Shown here: positions 11,530-24,269 of the stretch, piece after piece | Numbering within the stretch: the stretch's first letter is position 1 | Layout of the letters: each line of letters begins with the position of its first letter | NCBI GenBank assembly: GCA_027475525.1 | Contig: JAMWFC010000107.1 | Location: forward strand, 390,992-454,991 | Source: Macrolepiota albuminosa | Taxonomy: Eukaryota; Basidiomycota; Agaricomycetes; Agaricales; Agaricaceae | DNA: 64,000 bases | Direction of reading: 5' to 3' | Notes under the pieces: generated by a model | The model's input: the letters and a program-made list of their open reading frames with translations, nothing else | Told to the model about the DNA's origin: nothing | Database searches by the model: none | Program-made: the position numbers and the translations under genes

Positions 11530-13010
11530 TCAACTCATGTGAGCCAATATTAGACAAATCCACATACAATGACTTTGTCATCCATCAAGAGTCATAACCT
11601 TTGAGTGAATATAAGGCAGCTCCGAAACGTATCTATCCAACAAAATCAATGAACAGCCCCTTGATAGAGAGAGAGAGAAAGATCACATACGCCTTCCGCT
11701 CCTCCTCCTCAGTCCCGTCCAAAACTAACCAACTCCATCCTATCCCACAACATGCTGTGCAACCGTATCCAACACCTCCTGATCAAGGCAACGAATTAAC
11801 CTGTCAACGAGCGCGCCTGCTATACGATTAACTGTGCAACCGTATCCAACACCTCCTGATCAAGGCAACGAATTAACCTGTCAACGAGCGCGCCTGCTAT
11901 ACGATTAACAACTTGATCACCGTCCTGCGTGGCGGAGGCGTTTGATATTGGAAATATGATAGCAATCCCGTAAGGTGACGTGGACCTTTAAGACTGATTC
12001 TCAAAGTTTAACTTTACAGCCTCCTTGAACTATCTCTGCAAGCCACATACAAATATACGAAATACTTTGGCTCCTTCATTAGTGGACATCTACCAGTACT
12101 CACAGGCAATTTGAATATAATACTACTCTTAGGTCAGAACTCCATGGCGACTAATCCGACACGCCCCTCACGATCTGAACTTGAAAGATCCCGGGCTGAG
12201 GAGGCAACTTCATTATACTGGTGTCCGATTTCGTACCACTTGTGGATATGAGGGTGACCTAAAGCGACGACATATGCATCGCGGAAACAGTGAGATAGAA
12301 GCGGACGAGTAACAGCTTCGTTAGGCGCGGCTTCGACTTTGTCTGGGAGGTGAGGCAAGGGAAGCGTCTGTAATAGAATAATACTTACTCGGGTGTGGAT
12401 AAAGGGAAATGGTAACTTGCTCATCATATCGATGCTAGACAAAAGAATTGAGAAAATTGTATGTAGATGATGAAAATGAGGTATACAATGCGCTTTTCGA
12501 TCTCATTCCAAAGCTCAACGAAATGCTGAACGATGTCTACAACTACAGGTCCAAGGAGCGTCATATGAACCTACATCGTTTATAATCAATATATACGAAC
12601 GAAAAGTGGTTAAAAAAGAACATCTGACCATGGCATCCTCGTTGTTTCCAAAATCGACGACGTATTACTCGCATAGTTATACACTTCCTTGCAATCCATC
12701 ACCCGCGTGTTATTGTAATCCTGCCCGGGGAAAAGTGCGCGCGAAATCAGTTGGGTGAACGTCCGCGAGATGGTGAGTGTGTGTCTCTAAGCGTCCGAAG
12801 TGCATCGAGCCCGCCAATGGCATGGAAATGATTATCGACGACAAGAACTCGGAAAAGCCAAAGTGGGAGCCCAACGAAATGGAAAAAGGGATCAAAGCAA
12901 ACATACCTTCTTGTCGTGCGACCATAATTCAACTTTGTCCTGGCACCAATGTGGCACATGCAGGTGATGTTATGGTAGATTGCCCGACGTGTTCTGTGCT
13001 TTCACATCTA
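11530..13010 (-). pseudogene. Phospholipase D fragment alpha, copy I
   Basis: Fungal phospholipase D (hydrolyses phosphatidylcholine to phosphatidic acid) recognised from motif order on the minus strand. First catalytic HxKx4D motif near 12850-12920 (WSHDKK, then after an intron VLVVDNHFHAIGGLD). Then THTHHLADVHPTDFARTFP, DYNNTRVMD, and LETTRMPW before an intron (about 12575-12630). After it comes MTLLGPVVVDIVQHFVELWN, then an RPLLSHCFRDAYVV stretch and NRIAGALVDRL. The fragment ends at the second HKD exon near 11590, inside the intron that should precede the GSAN block. Frameshifts occur around 12780-12830, and an exact 77-bp duplication (11755-11908) breaks the C-terminal part. Non-functional remnant; related copies at 19.4-21.6 and 34.1-35.3 kb. 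Confidence 0.8.
11755..11908. repeat. Exact 77-bp tandem duplication (5 of 13)
   Basis: 11755-11831 equals 11832-11908. It lies in phospholipase D fragment alpha I; units II and III carry this sequence only once (about 20471-20546 and 34253-34330). Confidence 0.95.
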
Positions 13011-13049
13011 TTGTTGGTTCTACGAATCTCTGGCAAATAATGAGCCTTG

Positions 13050-14080
13050 GTATGTTGTGAACCCATCACCATGGTTTGCGTAACCCTACAACGAGCAATG
13101 TGAATAAGAATACTCTATTTTGCAGATAGCGAGCGCGTACGTACCTCCGTGTAGAAGACGACAACATAATTCTGGATAGTACAAGGGAGGGTGACGAAGG
13201 TATAGTATAACTCAGGGATAAGCCACCAGTCCTGTACTGAATAAGATTATTTACGATGAGATGGGTTTTTGATATGTACGAGGATGACAGACAAAGCCAA
13301 CAAATGTCGAGGATACGTGTACTATGACGTCAGAGAAGCTGTTAAGCAATGAACCTGCCCTAATCTCCATTCCCACAGATGGCTGGCCTGTCAGTCGTCA
13401 GAGTCAAACGACGGAAAGGGTGTGTGTGGTCTTTGACTGAGGGTGGCGGTGCTGTCACACGAATTCCCTTTTGCTTCGTGTCACCACCCTCAGAGATTTC
13501 GTTGCGTTCTCGTACCCGACAAGCCTACGACAGCAAAAAATTTCCCGCCCTCCCTCCCAAAGTCTAGTACAGGGGAACTGGCAGATAACACGCATCCCAA
13601 GACAGTCAACATAGGTAACAATGCGCTCTAATGACTTTTGTGAACCGGAGAAAATCAGAGATTCAGGGAATCAGGTAATGTAATTGAGAGAAAACACATT
13701 TTGTCCTTCCCACCCAGCCGAATTGCAGCTGAAAGTTAACATTCCTCTCCTTAGGTCGCGAAAAGTCGGAGCGCGCGGCCATCAGTCCGCGTCCTCAGCC
13801 ATCCCACTGTAACATAATCGGTATACATTTTGTATCAATACTACATTAATGCCATATATTTTCTTGATAACGCAACGAAGTCAAAGACTGGACGCAATTG
13901 ATTCTTTGATTGATAAGATTTTTTTATAGCAACTTGTTTCATCATCCCTTGAACTCAACTGACTGCCAGTATGAAAGAAACACAATAATAGAGCTTCAAA
14001 TTGAATCTGATTCGGATGGACCAGGATCGGTCATTGAGTCCACAGCATTATCATCATGATTAGAGATGCATCTCTGTCAT
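13050..14080. other. Spacer with unit-I-specific insertion
   Basis: 13255-13375 matches 21720-21860 of unit II, and 13885-14080 matches 21875-22080. The roughly 500 bp between (13378-13885) are absent from unit II, so they are an insertion or a deletion in II. Short frames at 13379-13631 show no recognisable motif, terminal repeats or target duplication. Confidence 0.5.
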
Positions 14081-14189
14081 GTCTATTAACTATAAACCGA
14101 TGTTGATTCAGAGAGCAAAAACCAAGTTCCCGTCCTCTATCACTGTCTCAAACAGTGGTTTATTTCATAGTCTGGTATCTGTACCAATT

Positions 14190-15370
14190 ATGACTCCTGG
14201 CGAGCGGCAAATCCTCCAAGGCATTGGACAGAGTCTACTTGTGGACTGCATTGCTTATAAAGGGGGTTCAGCTTTTTTATATGGTATCTATCCTCTTTCT
14301 CAAAGTCAGCACCAGATACTAACTTCTCCATAGGTAAAGGGGGTTCAGCTTTTTTATATGGTATCTATCCTCTTTCTCAAAGTCAGCACCAGATACTAAC
14401 TTCTCCATAGGTTTACTGACACCAATTGCAATCATAACTGCCTGCCAGTATGGCTTTTAAAACATTTAAAAAAACACACATATACCAAACCTAATATATC
14501 ATGTGTCTTTACTCTGGCTTGAAGCCATCCCTGTCAGTCTATATTGAAACAAATTCCAAGTATCTGCAGCTGAACTGGCTTAGCCAGTTATTAATGATGC
14601 CTTCATCATCTGGCGTGCATGGGTCATCTTCCAAAGACGACGTTGGATACTACGTCTTTCTATCATACTATGCCTGGGTGCTCTTGGTGTGTCACATCTA
14701 TAATAAATATGCAATACAAGTTGATAACATATACAGTTTTCACACTTGTCGTTATATCAATTTTCTCAGACCCTGACGTCTTGATGTCAGCTACTGAATC
14801 TAACAGTACAGCTTTTGATATTCTAAGTGACACAAGCATCATTTTTTCATTCTTGGTCAACTTTGTTGCAACATCCCTTATTGGTTGGACACTATGGTAT
14901 GCTATTCTTTGTGTAATATCTGCCTGATTACTATGAGTTGATGCAATGTCCAGGAAATATAAGACATTCTTACGAAAAAACATCAATAGCCAACAGCGTC
15001 AATCATTCAAATTATGGCACATCCTAGGTCTCTTGGTAGATGTCGGAGCATTATATGCTGCTTTGCAGGTTGGGCTTCGAAGATAATCTGACTATGACAT
15101 TTTTAACAACTGGGATAATAGCTCCTGTTGATTGTGATGTCTTTTGCAACCACTCCCAATGAATTCTCTGAAGAAATTGCCTATACTTTAGTGCAAGACG
15201 TTTATTATTCCATCTCAGTATGCATCATCTTTGCTAATGATTTTAAATGTGTTCATCTTCTGCAGTTTGTCTACCCAGCATTGACAATTGCCCTTATCCG
15301 CGGCCCGTTTTCAATTGCAGGCATACATGAGACTGTACAATCACTCCAGATATCTGCGCCTGGTGTCTGA
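14190..15370 (+). pseudogene. Multi-span membrane protein (Agaricomycete 7TM-like family), copy I
   Basis: Starts MTPGERQILQGIG; the first exon ends at FLYG before a short intron with branch ATACTAAC. Later exons carry the strongly conserved DAFIIWRAWVVF-type helix (degraded in this copy to a shifted frame), a hydrophobic stretch TSIIFSFLVNFVATSLIGWTLW, and the C-terminus FVYPALTIALIRGPFSIAG...APGV with stop at 15368-15370. Several hydrophobic helices per exon fit the large fungal family of uncharacterised 7-transmembrane proteins; that assignment rests on pattern recognition. An exact 77-bp duplication (14258-14411) spans exon 1 end and intron 1. Better preserved relatives lie at 22194-23487 and 35541-36836. 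Confidence 0.62.
14258..14411. repeat. Exact 77-bp tandem duplication (6 of 13)
   Basis: 14258-14334 equals 14335-14411 (identity runs one base further by chance). The homologous sites in units II (22265-22335) and III (35610-35680) are single copy. Confidence 0.95.
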
Positions 15371-15789
15371 TCGCGATGATGCCATACCAATCTACTTCTA
15401 CTAGAATCTTACAGTTTGAATCTCTCTTTCTATCTCCTTCATCAAAGACTTTGTCACTCTTTACCTTGACTCCATGACCTTCCTGCCCGAATATTTATTT
15501 ATTTATTTCATTGAGAGCGTGTATTTATTTGGCGTCGAACATTGCATGATTATCCTCACTCCACCCGCGAGACTTGAATTCTTGTTTTCCGCACCTTCTC
15601 AATGCGGCAATCCGCTATTGCTTGATTCAATGGGTCTGTGTTCAGCTTCGAATGAACGGGCTATTCCATATCCTCACGGAGTGGTTTATTACCAACGAAA
15701 GTTTTCTGAAGGAACAAAATGCGAGCAGCATGCCACAAAATGTGTCAAATCTAGACAGAAAGTGAACATTGAATTATAGAGCACTACTA

Positions 15790-17090
15790 AAATGGGCAAC
15801 GTAGGGTTCAAGCCCCGCCACTCAGGCCCAGTAACGAAATCCTTCTCGTCAATAAGGAAATCCTGCATCACACGCCCCGTCAGCAAAAAGTCAACAAACC
15901 ACTAACGAAATAAACACACCAATGGATCTTCTACAAGCGCACCGCGCACACCCGCAAGGCGACTTTTAACGCGCTGAAGGTCTACACCCGGAACGACATG
16001 CTCAGTCTTCACCTTCGGCACATAATTCTACAAGGAAACAAAAGAAAAAATCACAGCTCGTCAATATCAAACTCATCGAAACCGCATGATCAAACAACGT
16101 ACATGATAAGCAGCCCACGTCCTCACAAGGTTCGTCGGAACAGGCCTGAAAATCTCTGTGAAGATCTTCCTATTCTCAATCGCTGTCTTCTGGAACAACT
16201 CGACCGTCTTCTGGTCAAGCACGTATGCAACGAGCGCGTCCTGCTCTAAACACGTTTCATCATCGTTACGATACGTTGCCGGGCGCATGAAGGAAGTCAC
16301 GCATGAGTCGCCGTTTATGACCATCTGCGGCGGCATCAGGCCAAGGTGCTCTTCAAAAGGAAGTGAGTTGAGTGAGGCAGTAAAACATGGGAGTAACTTA
16401 ACGCACCTCGGAAGAGTTTACGACGCAACGTAGCAGCGAAACGTCCGGCATGGTAAGGCTGACCGTCCATGAACGAATCAATCTTCTCGTTGTCCTCGAC
16501 AACCAATCAGATCTCCGAATCTCCATCGCCCTGTAGTGCTGTCAATATCATGGTTCGTTGGTTTCATAATATACCTTACCTCGAAAAATGAGCTCATATG
16601 AACCAATGTCAGACAAATGCACATACAATAACTTTGTCGTCATCAACAATCATAACCTTTGAATGAATAAAGCAGCTAAAACAGTGATAATCAAGAGATC
16701 AAGAGAGAGAAAAGGCATCATATACGCATTCAACTCCTGTTCCTCAGTCCCAAACCATTTCCCTTCTACCAACTCCGTCCGATCCCACAACATATGCTGC
16801 GAAACCGTATCCGACACCTCCTGATCCCCTCTCAGACCCTCTGCACCACTCTCAAACTTCCTGACGATCTCCCGCGCCTCCTCAGCCGACTCCGGGATCC
16901 GCACCGTCTCCATCCTAACGCGCGTTTTCTCAGATTGAACTATGGCTTCAGTCGTGGGCTCCGGTATAGCAAGCGTCACTTTGTGTGCTCGCAGGGTCTT
17001 GCCCAATCCACTGGCACGCAAGTGCTACTTGCGCCTCGTGGAATTTGACACCCGAGTTGTGTTCCATCCTGGAGATGAACGAATCGCACC
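15790..17090 (-). pseudogene. Phospholipase D C-terminal fragment beta, copy I
   Basis: Minus-strand order: VTLAIPEPTTEAIV, AEEAREIVRKFESGAEGLRG, VSDTVSQHMLWDRTELVEGKWFGTEE (16770-17021). Then an intron and the second catalytic HKD exon (FIHSKVMIVDDDKVIV at about 16630-16675), then QVINGDSCVTSFMRP and KNRKIFTEIFRP-like blocks with VPTNLVRTWAAYH (16100-16336). After an intron the end is DFLIDEKDFVTGPEWRGLNP (15800-15870). This is the C-terminal half of a fungal PLD1/SPO14-type enzyme, including the HxKx4D site but lacking HKD1. Exons are separated by short introns. It abuts the BAR-like fragment at 17.09 kb by a junction that differs from unit II. Confidence 0.85.
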
Positions 17091-17391
17091 AACAACGACG
17101 CTCAAATCATCTTCGAGCTGCTTAATCCCAAGCAGGTGCTCCCGACACTCGTCCACGGCATCCACATAGCGCGCAAGTGCCTTGTCCGCCCCGCCCAGCG
17201 CAGCAGAAACATGCAGCAGCGTATTAGACAGCGGAGGCGTGCACGCTGCCGCGTATGCAGACAGCGCGTGCGACGGCGACACTAGCGTCTTGAGCCACTT
17301 GGCATTTCGTGGTTCGTCAGGAGTCGCGAGTCTGCCGGTCTGTGCATTGGAACAAGTGAGGGGGTTCGTTACAAGTGTCACTGTGACGTAG
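17091..17391 (-). pseudogene. BAR-like coiled-coil gene, truncated copy I
   Basis: Encodes VTNPLTCS, then LKTLVSPSHALSAYAAACTP and a helical segment (LARYVDAVDECREHLLGIKQLEDDLSVVV), nearly identical to 27005-27306. Relative to that copy about 1.4 kb (second coiled-coil exon and basic C-terminal tail) is missing; the break is at about 17090, where it runs directly into phospholipase D sequence. BAR-like is inferred from the helix-rich, charged pattern. Confidence 0.6.
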
Positions 17392-17689
17392 CAATGACAC
17401 TCGGCAACGAGCTTCTTGATGAGCCCGCGATGGTCAAATCTAGTGCATTACGAGAAGGTATGTGCACGGGAAACTTAATCAACGTCTTTACGGGTCGTCT
17501 TTGTCTCAGCATTCTCCTGAGATCTGCGGGTATCCACGGGAATCGAGTACGGAAACGTATTGTCATCATGACTCTTTAGACCGCATCAAAACATATGAAA
17601 GGGGACTGAAATTAGACAAAAGCTGAGCGCCGATCGCTGGGTTGTGTGATTCATTCATGGGAATAAAACGATGTATCATCACCATATGT

Positions 17690-19208
17690 ATGACGAATAC
17701 AAGTGGCGCTTCAAGATCTCGCCATTCTTGAGAAAGAAGAAATTTCGACAGATCGCCGAGGTAGCAGACTTGTTACCGTGCTACTTGAAAAGTTCTCTAT
17801 CTGGTCACTGGATGAGTATCCAATCTTGGCTCAATCTTCCATTCGAGATATTATTACTGAATACAGTATGTACGCGGGAGGGACCGGACAATCTTTAACA
17901 ACTTTCCAATCTGCTGGATCTCACCAGAAGAGCCCATTCTTACTTATCGTTGTGGAGCGGTTGGGAAGCCGAGGTGTTTTTGCCACTGTCCTCTTTTGGG
18001 GTTTCCCGTAGCTTCTTCTTGTAACCCTCGCAGTCAAATTACATGTTTTTTTCCTTGGAGCTCCGGTGACCCTTGATCCTCAGCCAATCCGAGGTCTTCT
18101 CCAACGGCGACGAATCTTGCAGACACGGGTTTCGCTGAACATACTTCCACTTACAAGCCTCGCTATCGTATCCAAAGCAACTTTTCCTGCAAGAGAACAT
18201 AAAATCCGATGATAGTCGAAAGGATTTGTCCTGCTTGAACGACGTTTGACGTGCTCACGCTCCAAAAAACTCCGTATTTCGGTCGACAGCGTTTATCGAA
18301 CTCGTGCGAAAGCCCCACACATGACGGAGGTCTGGTCTGCAGATGAGTCAATACTTGTGAGAATTCTCAACACTTTTTTTTTTGCAGATGTTTGGGTACC
18401 GTGGTGACGCCCATCAGACCCCGACATATTGCTACAACGAGCCCTTGTTCCAAGGCCCGGCTCTGCAGCCGATGCTGGTCGATGCGCGAGTGCATTTCCT
18501 TTCCTTCTCAGCGTTGTTTGACAAATTTCGAATGCTGTGCATTTAACGATGAGTTCGCCGTGTGGCTGAAATCAAGTCTTCTCCTCAAGCTACATAATGT
18601 CACGCCAACATTCAGTCACTGCACAAGTCCAGGGACAGAGCTGACTATGCGTTGTCCAGCAGGCCTTTATGATCCTTCAAGAGTGCCATCGGCATTTTCA
18701 GACCCCGTTGCAATAACAATCGACTACACGATGTCAACACACTCTACCCAAAACATTCCTGACGCTTCTTCGCAGGCTCACTCGATTCCCAGCGGGCCAG
18801 TGCGTTCGATCAAGCTTGTCCAGCTGTGCGTACAGCGCTTCCATCCTAATCAGCCACACGATGAAGTGAGTGTCTCTGTATCACGATTATCTTTCCTAAT
18901 CCTGTCTTGTCAGTCCATCTATACACAGCGTGATGGTGTTCGTTAATTTGAGCGGGGTGATCCATGACATTCTGAATACCAGAATCGACGGTGATAATGG
19001 ACAAGCCAGTCATGGAGAGGGACACAACATCGCTTTATCAAACCCAGCTTTAGTTGTCGCAAGTCAGCCCCTCACCGAACCAGCTATGGAGTTGGCGGGT
19101 CGCCAAGATGAAGCTATCGGTGCCGATGACGCAAACCTTGTTGAACACTGGTTCGATTGCATCCTGTCAATTGTGTGGGTCTTCTTTAATCCATTCTTAC
19201 CCAATTGA
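17690..19208 (+). pseudogene. Orphan two-exon gene, tandem-unit copy II
   Basis: Collinear with 7290-8811. It retains the FHPNQPHDE splice site with a GTGAGTGT donor and CTAAT branch (intron about 18867-18914) and the C-terminus WFDCILSIVWVFFNPFLPN. A one-base insertion just after YTQRDGV (about 18940) throws the frame, splitting it into 18392-18946 and 18930-19208. A 5' exon (17700-17870) reads KSSLSGHWMSIQSWLNLPFE before a GTATGTAC donor. Function unknown. The conserved exon structure in two copies suggests a real gene before decay. Confidence 0.5.
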
Positions 19209-19399
19209 CCTGCTCTGTGAATCGCCGTGTATACATATATCTTGTTACAACCTCGATAAACTCATCCTACATAGAACGATTTCTTGCAACTCGTCTTGAT
19301 CTCATCTTCTCGATGTGGTAATATGCTATTATTGCTTCCATATATTTATGTCGGCTTCGAGTTTACAGCCTTTCCATATCCTCGATGAAGCAATTTATT

Positions 19400-21640
19400 A
19401 CCAACCAGGTTTTCTGAAGGAGCATCCATGAGCAGCATACCAGAAAATTTGTCAAGTGTCAACATCTGTTTAGAGCACTACTCCAATATTACAAAGTCAC
19501 CTATATATGAATGGTAAATTTCTGGTTCAAGCCCTTCCACTAGGTCCAGTAACGAAATCCTTCTCGTCGACGAGGAAGTCCTGCAGCACATGCATCGTCA
19601 GAAATTTGTCAATAAATGACTATCAAGATAAACACACCATTGGACAATGTACAAGGGCACAGCGTACACACGCAAGGCTACCTTTGAAGCGGCAAAGGTC
19701 CATACCCAGAACAACATGGCCAACCTTCACTTTCGGCCCATAATTCTTCAGAAAATGAGTGTCACAACTCGTCAATATCAAACTCAGCAGATCGAATGGT
19801 AAAAACGTACATCATAAGTAGCACACGTCCTCGCAAGGTTCATCGGAAGTTCATCGTAAGAGACGCAAAAATGTCCATAAAGATATTACGATTATCAATC
19901 GCCGTCTTCTGGAACAACCCGACGGTCTTCACGTAGAGCGGATCTGTAACGAGCTTGTCCTTCTCATCATCGTTTCGTTGCATATGAAAGACGTCACGCG
20001 TGAGTGAGCCACCGTTCATGACCCTCTGCGGCGATATCAGGCCAAAGTGCTCTGAAACAGGGAATGAGTTGATTAACACCGTCTAAAGATGGGAGTAACG
20101 TAACGGACCTGCGAGATGCGGTGCGGTAAGGCTGACCGGCTAAGCGTCCATGGAAGGATCAATCTTCACGTTTTCATCGACCACTAAGAAGTCTTGGATT
20201 CTCCGTCGCCCTGTAGTACTGTTAACGCCATGGTTCTTTAGTTTCATAGCATACCTCACCTTCTGGCTACGATCATCGATATTCGCTGACCCCATCTGAA
20301 ATGAGATATGCCAATGTTAGACAAAGCCACATAAAATAACTTTGTCATCATAAAGAATCATAACCTTTGAGTGACTATAAAGCAGCTCCGAAACGTATCT
20401 ATCCAACAAAATCAATTAACAGCCCCTAGATAATCAAGGGAGAGAGAGATCATCCTATCCACAACATATTGTGCAACCGTATCCGACACCTTCTGATCAA
20501 GGCAACGAATTAACCTGTCAACGAGCGCACCTGCTATACGATTAACGACTTTGTCACCGTCCTGCGTGGCGGAGAAGGATAGCAATCCTGTAAGGTGACT
20601 GGGACCAACAAGACTAATCCTCTAAGTTTAACTTTACAGCCTCGTTGAACTATCTCTGTGAACCACATGCAAATATACGACATACTTTGGCTCCTTCATG
20701 AGTGCAACATCTTGACATCTATCATTACTCACAGGCAATCTGAATATAATAATACTCTCCCTCAGAACCTCATGCGACTGATCCGACACACATCTCACAA
20801 TCTGAACTTGAAAACTCCCAGGCTGAGGAGGCATCTTCATTATCAGACCTGCTGGAAAATGTCCTGTTCCAGCGCTGGTGATACGAGTGTCCGATTTCGT
20901 ACCACTTTTGGATATGATGGAGACGCAATGTCCATCACGGAAACAGTGAGATAGAAGCGGACGAGCAACAGCTTTGTTAAGCGCGGCTTCGACTTTGCGT
21001 TGGAGGCTGAAGCAAGAGAAGCGTCTGGAAAAGAATATTACTTGCTCGGTCATGGGTGAAGGGGAAAGCGTAACTTACTCATTATGTAAAAGGATCGAGA
21101 AAATTGTATGGAGACGATGAAAATGAGGTATACAATGCGCTTCTTGATCTCATTCCAAAGCTCAACGAATTGCTAAACGACGTCGAAACCACAGATGCAA
21201 GGAGCGTCATTTGAACCTATATCAATTTATGATCAATATATACGGACGAGAAGTGGTGAAAAAAGTACATCTTACCATGGCAATCCTCGTCGTTTCCAAA
21301 CTCGACGACGTATTGCTCGCATGGTTATACACACCTTGAAATCCATCACCCACGCGTTATTGTAATCCTGCCCAGGGAAAAGTGCGCGCGAAACCAGTTG
21401 GTTGAACGTCCGCGAGATGGTGAGTGTGTCTCCCAGCGTCCAAAGTGCAAATGGCAAGGAAATGGTAATCGACGACAAGGACTTGAAAGCGAAAGTGTGA
21501 GCCCAACGGAATGGAAAAGGGATTAAACAAACATACCTCCCTGTCGTGCGACCAAAATTCGACTTTTTCCTGGCACAAATGTGGCACATGCAGGTGATGT
21601 TATAGTAGATTGCCCGACGTGTTCTGTGCTGGTTGGTTCT
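19400..21640 (-). pseudogene. Phospholipase D fragment alpha, copy II (N-half to C-terminus)
   Basis: The longest of the alpha copies. Minus strand: a degraded first HKD exon near 21440-21590; ALFPGQDYNNAWVMDFK (about 21330-21380); MTLLGP-type block after an intron; RPLLSHCFRDGH and GSFQVQIVRCVSDQSHEVL (20640-21000), the latter matching the phospholipase D 'VSDWSHG' region; HSKVMI region near 20350; MGSANIDDRSQK exon (about 20260-20300); MNGGSLTRDVFH and TAIDNRNIFMDIF (19840-20060); and a relic of DFLVDEKDF (about 19550). Multiple frameshifts and stops. Copies I and III end before the GSAN exon, so only this copy shows how alpha continued. Confidence 0.78.
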
Positions 21641-22193
21641 ACGAATCTCTGACAAATGACGGGCCTTGGTATGTTGTGAACCCATCACCATAGTTTGCAT
21701 AATCCTACAACGAGCAATAAGATTGGTTACGATGAGATGGGTTTTTGATATGTACGAGGATGACAGACCAAGCCAACAAAATCGTCAAGGATTCGTGTAC
21801 CATATGACGTCAGAGAAGCTGTTTCGCAATGAACCTGCCCTAATCTCGATTCCCTGGCATCGCCCACAGACTGGACACAATTGATTTTTTGATCGATAAG
21901 ATTTTTATAGTAACTTGGTTCATCATCTCTTGAACTCAACTGACTGCCAGTATGAAAGAAACACAATAATAGAACTTCAAATTGTGGATAGACCAGGATC
22001 GGTCATTGCGTCCACAACATTCTCAATGTGATTTCAAAGTGTCTGATTAAACCGTTGAGATGCATCTCTGTGATATCGATCGATTTGAATTGACTATAAA
22101 TCCATGTTGATTCAGAGAGCAAAAACCGATTTCCTGTCCTCTATCACTATCCCAAACAGTGGCTTATTTCATAGTCTACTATCTGCACCAATT

Positions 22194-23487
22194 ATGACTC
22201 CTGACGAGCGGCAAATCCTCCAAGGCATTGGACTGGATCTACTTGTGGACTCGATTGTTTATACAGCGGGTTCAGCTTTTTTATATGGTATCCTCTTTCT
22301 CAGAGTCAGCACCAGATACTAACTTCTCCATAGGTTTACTGACACCAATTGCAATCATAACTGCCTGCCAGTATGGCTTTTAAAAATCTTTTAAAAAAAC
22401 ACATATACCAAACCTAAGATATCATGTCAAACAGGCATCCAGCCCAAACCTGGCACTCCAAATGCCAACTAAGTCCTTTGGATTGGTATCATTGCGTCTA
22501 CAGCCAATCTTTTGTCACAAATTCAGATTTCAATTATTCAATATCAAGTCTTTCAAGGCAACGTTACACCTCTTTCTCGACGTCTCCAAGATGTCGATGC
22601 CTCTACTGTGAATTGGAATGTATCTGAAATGTGGCTTGGAGTCATCGCTGTCAGTCTATATTGAAACAAATTCCAAGTATCTGCAGCTGAACTGGCTTAG
22701 CCAGTCATTAATGATGCCTTCATCATCTGGCGTGCATGGGTCATCTTCCAAAAACGACGTTGGATACTACGTCTTTCTATCGTACTATGCCTGGGTGCCT
22801 TTGGTGTGTCACATCTATAATAAATATGCAATACAAGTTGATAACATATCCAGTTTTCACACTTGTCGCTGTATCAATTTTCTCAGACCCTGACGCCTTG
22901 AAGTCAGCTCTGGACTCTAACAGTATAACTCTTGATATCCTAAGTATCACAAGGTTCATCTTTTCATTCTTGATCAACTTTGTTGCAACATCCCTTATTG
23001 GTTGGACACTATGGTATGCTATTCTTTGTGTAATATCTGCCTGATTACTATGAGTTGATGCAATGTCCAGGAAATATAAGATATTCTTACGAAAAAACCT
23101 CGATAGCCAACAGCGTCAATCATTCAAATTATGGCACATCCTAGGTCTCTTGGTAGATGCCGGAGCATTATATGCTGTTTTGCAGGTTAGGTTTTGAAGA
23201 TAATCTGACTATGACATTGTTAACGACTGGGATAATAGCTCTTGATGATTGTGATGTCTTTTGCAATTAACCCCAATGAAATCTCCCAAGACATTGCCTA
23301 TACTTTGTTTCAAGGTGTTTATTATTCCATCTCAGTATGTGTCATCTCTGCCTATGAACTTAAATATGCTGATCTTCTACAGTTTGTGTACCCGGCATTG
23401 ACAATTGCCCTTGTCCGCGGTCCATTGTCAATTGCAGGCATACATGAGACTGTACAATCACTCCAGATATCTGCCCCTGGTGTCTGA
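22194..23487 (+). pseudogene. Multi-span membrane protein, copy II
   Basis: Starts MTPDERQILQGIG and ends QISAPGV with stop at 23485-23487. Intron 1 has branch ATACTAAC and a CATAG acceptor. Hydrophobic exons include ITLDILSITRFIFSFLINF and VATSLIGWTLW (22736-23044) and the C-terminal FVYPALTIALVRGPLSIAG. Structure parallels copies at 14190 and 35541. Frames still shift between exons, so decay or unmodelled introns cannot be separated by eye. Membrane location is inferred from hydrophobic helices. Confidence 0.6.
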
Positions 23488-23627
23488 CCACAGCGATCCC
23501 ATACCCATCTACTTCTACTAGAATCTTACATCCGGCATATCTTTTTCTATCCCCATATAGGATTTTGTCACTCTTTTCCTTACTCCCTGACCTTCCTGCC
23601 CGAATATTTATTTATTTATTTCATTGA

Positions 23628-23922
23628 ATGAATGAATGAATGAATGGTTTCTATTTATGCCGCCGGCAAGCCGCTATACAGGGCTAAGAGGCGGGGGTAG
23701 TGTCTAACTATCGCACTACGCCAAGTAATTAACTGATAGGCTGTCTATCCGCTGGCGTTTTTTGTAGCTTTTTGCAGTAGAACTCTCTTCGTATGGTTTT
23801 TCGGTAGCGTGTGGTGTGAGCTGGGTGACGTCGCGAACTCCTCCCATCGAAAAAGTGTGTCTGGGGTTTGGTCGAGTTACCTTGGATTGTGGTGGGGCCC
23901 CTTGGGCCCTAGCGTAGTTCCT
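23628..23922 (-). mobile_element. 295-bp SINE or LINE-3'-end insertion with (TGAA)n tail
   Basis: Units I and III read straight through (TTTATTTCATTGAGAGCG-like at 15515 and ATCAAGAGC at 36975). Unit II has 295 extra bp bracketed by TTGA (23624-23627 and 23923-23926). Its left edge is an (ATGA)n/(TGAA)n microsatellite; on the minus strand this is the 3' tail, as in fungal non-LTR elements. GC-rich body, no ORF. A TGGCGTAGTGC word resembles a pol III A box, but no convincing B box was found. Confidence 0.65.
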
Positions 23923-24269
23923 TTGAGAGCGTGTATTTATTTGGCGTCGAACATTGCATAATTATCCTCACTCTACCTGCGAGACTTGAATTCTTGTGTT
24001 CCGCACCTTCTCAATTCGGCGATCCGCTATTGATTGTTTCAATGGGTCTGTGTTCAGCTTCGAATTTACGGGCTATTCCATATCCTCACAGAGTAGTTTA
24101 CTACCAACGAAAGTTTTCCGAAGGAACAAAACACGAGCAGCATGCCACAAAATTCGTCAAGTCTATACAGAAAGTAAACATCGAATCGTGCATTTAACCT
24201 CTTACCAACACCTGTATAGAGCATTACTACCTATATATAAATGGGCAACAGAGGGTTCAGGCGTCTCCA

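Noticed and set aside
13379..13631. Two 62-codon frames in the unit-I-specific insertion
   Set aside because: Short, overlapping, without motif or splice context; likely chance.
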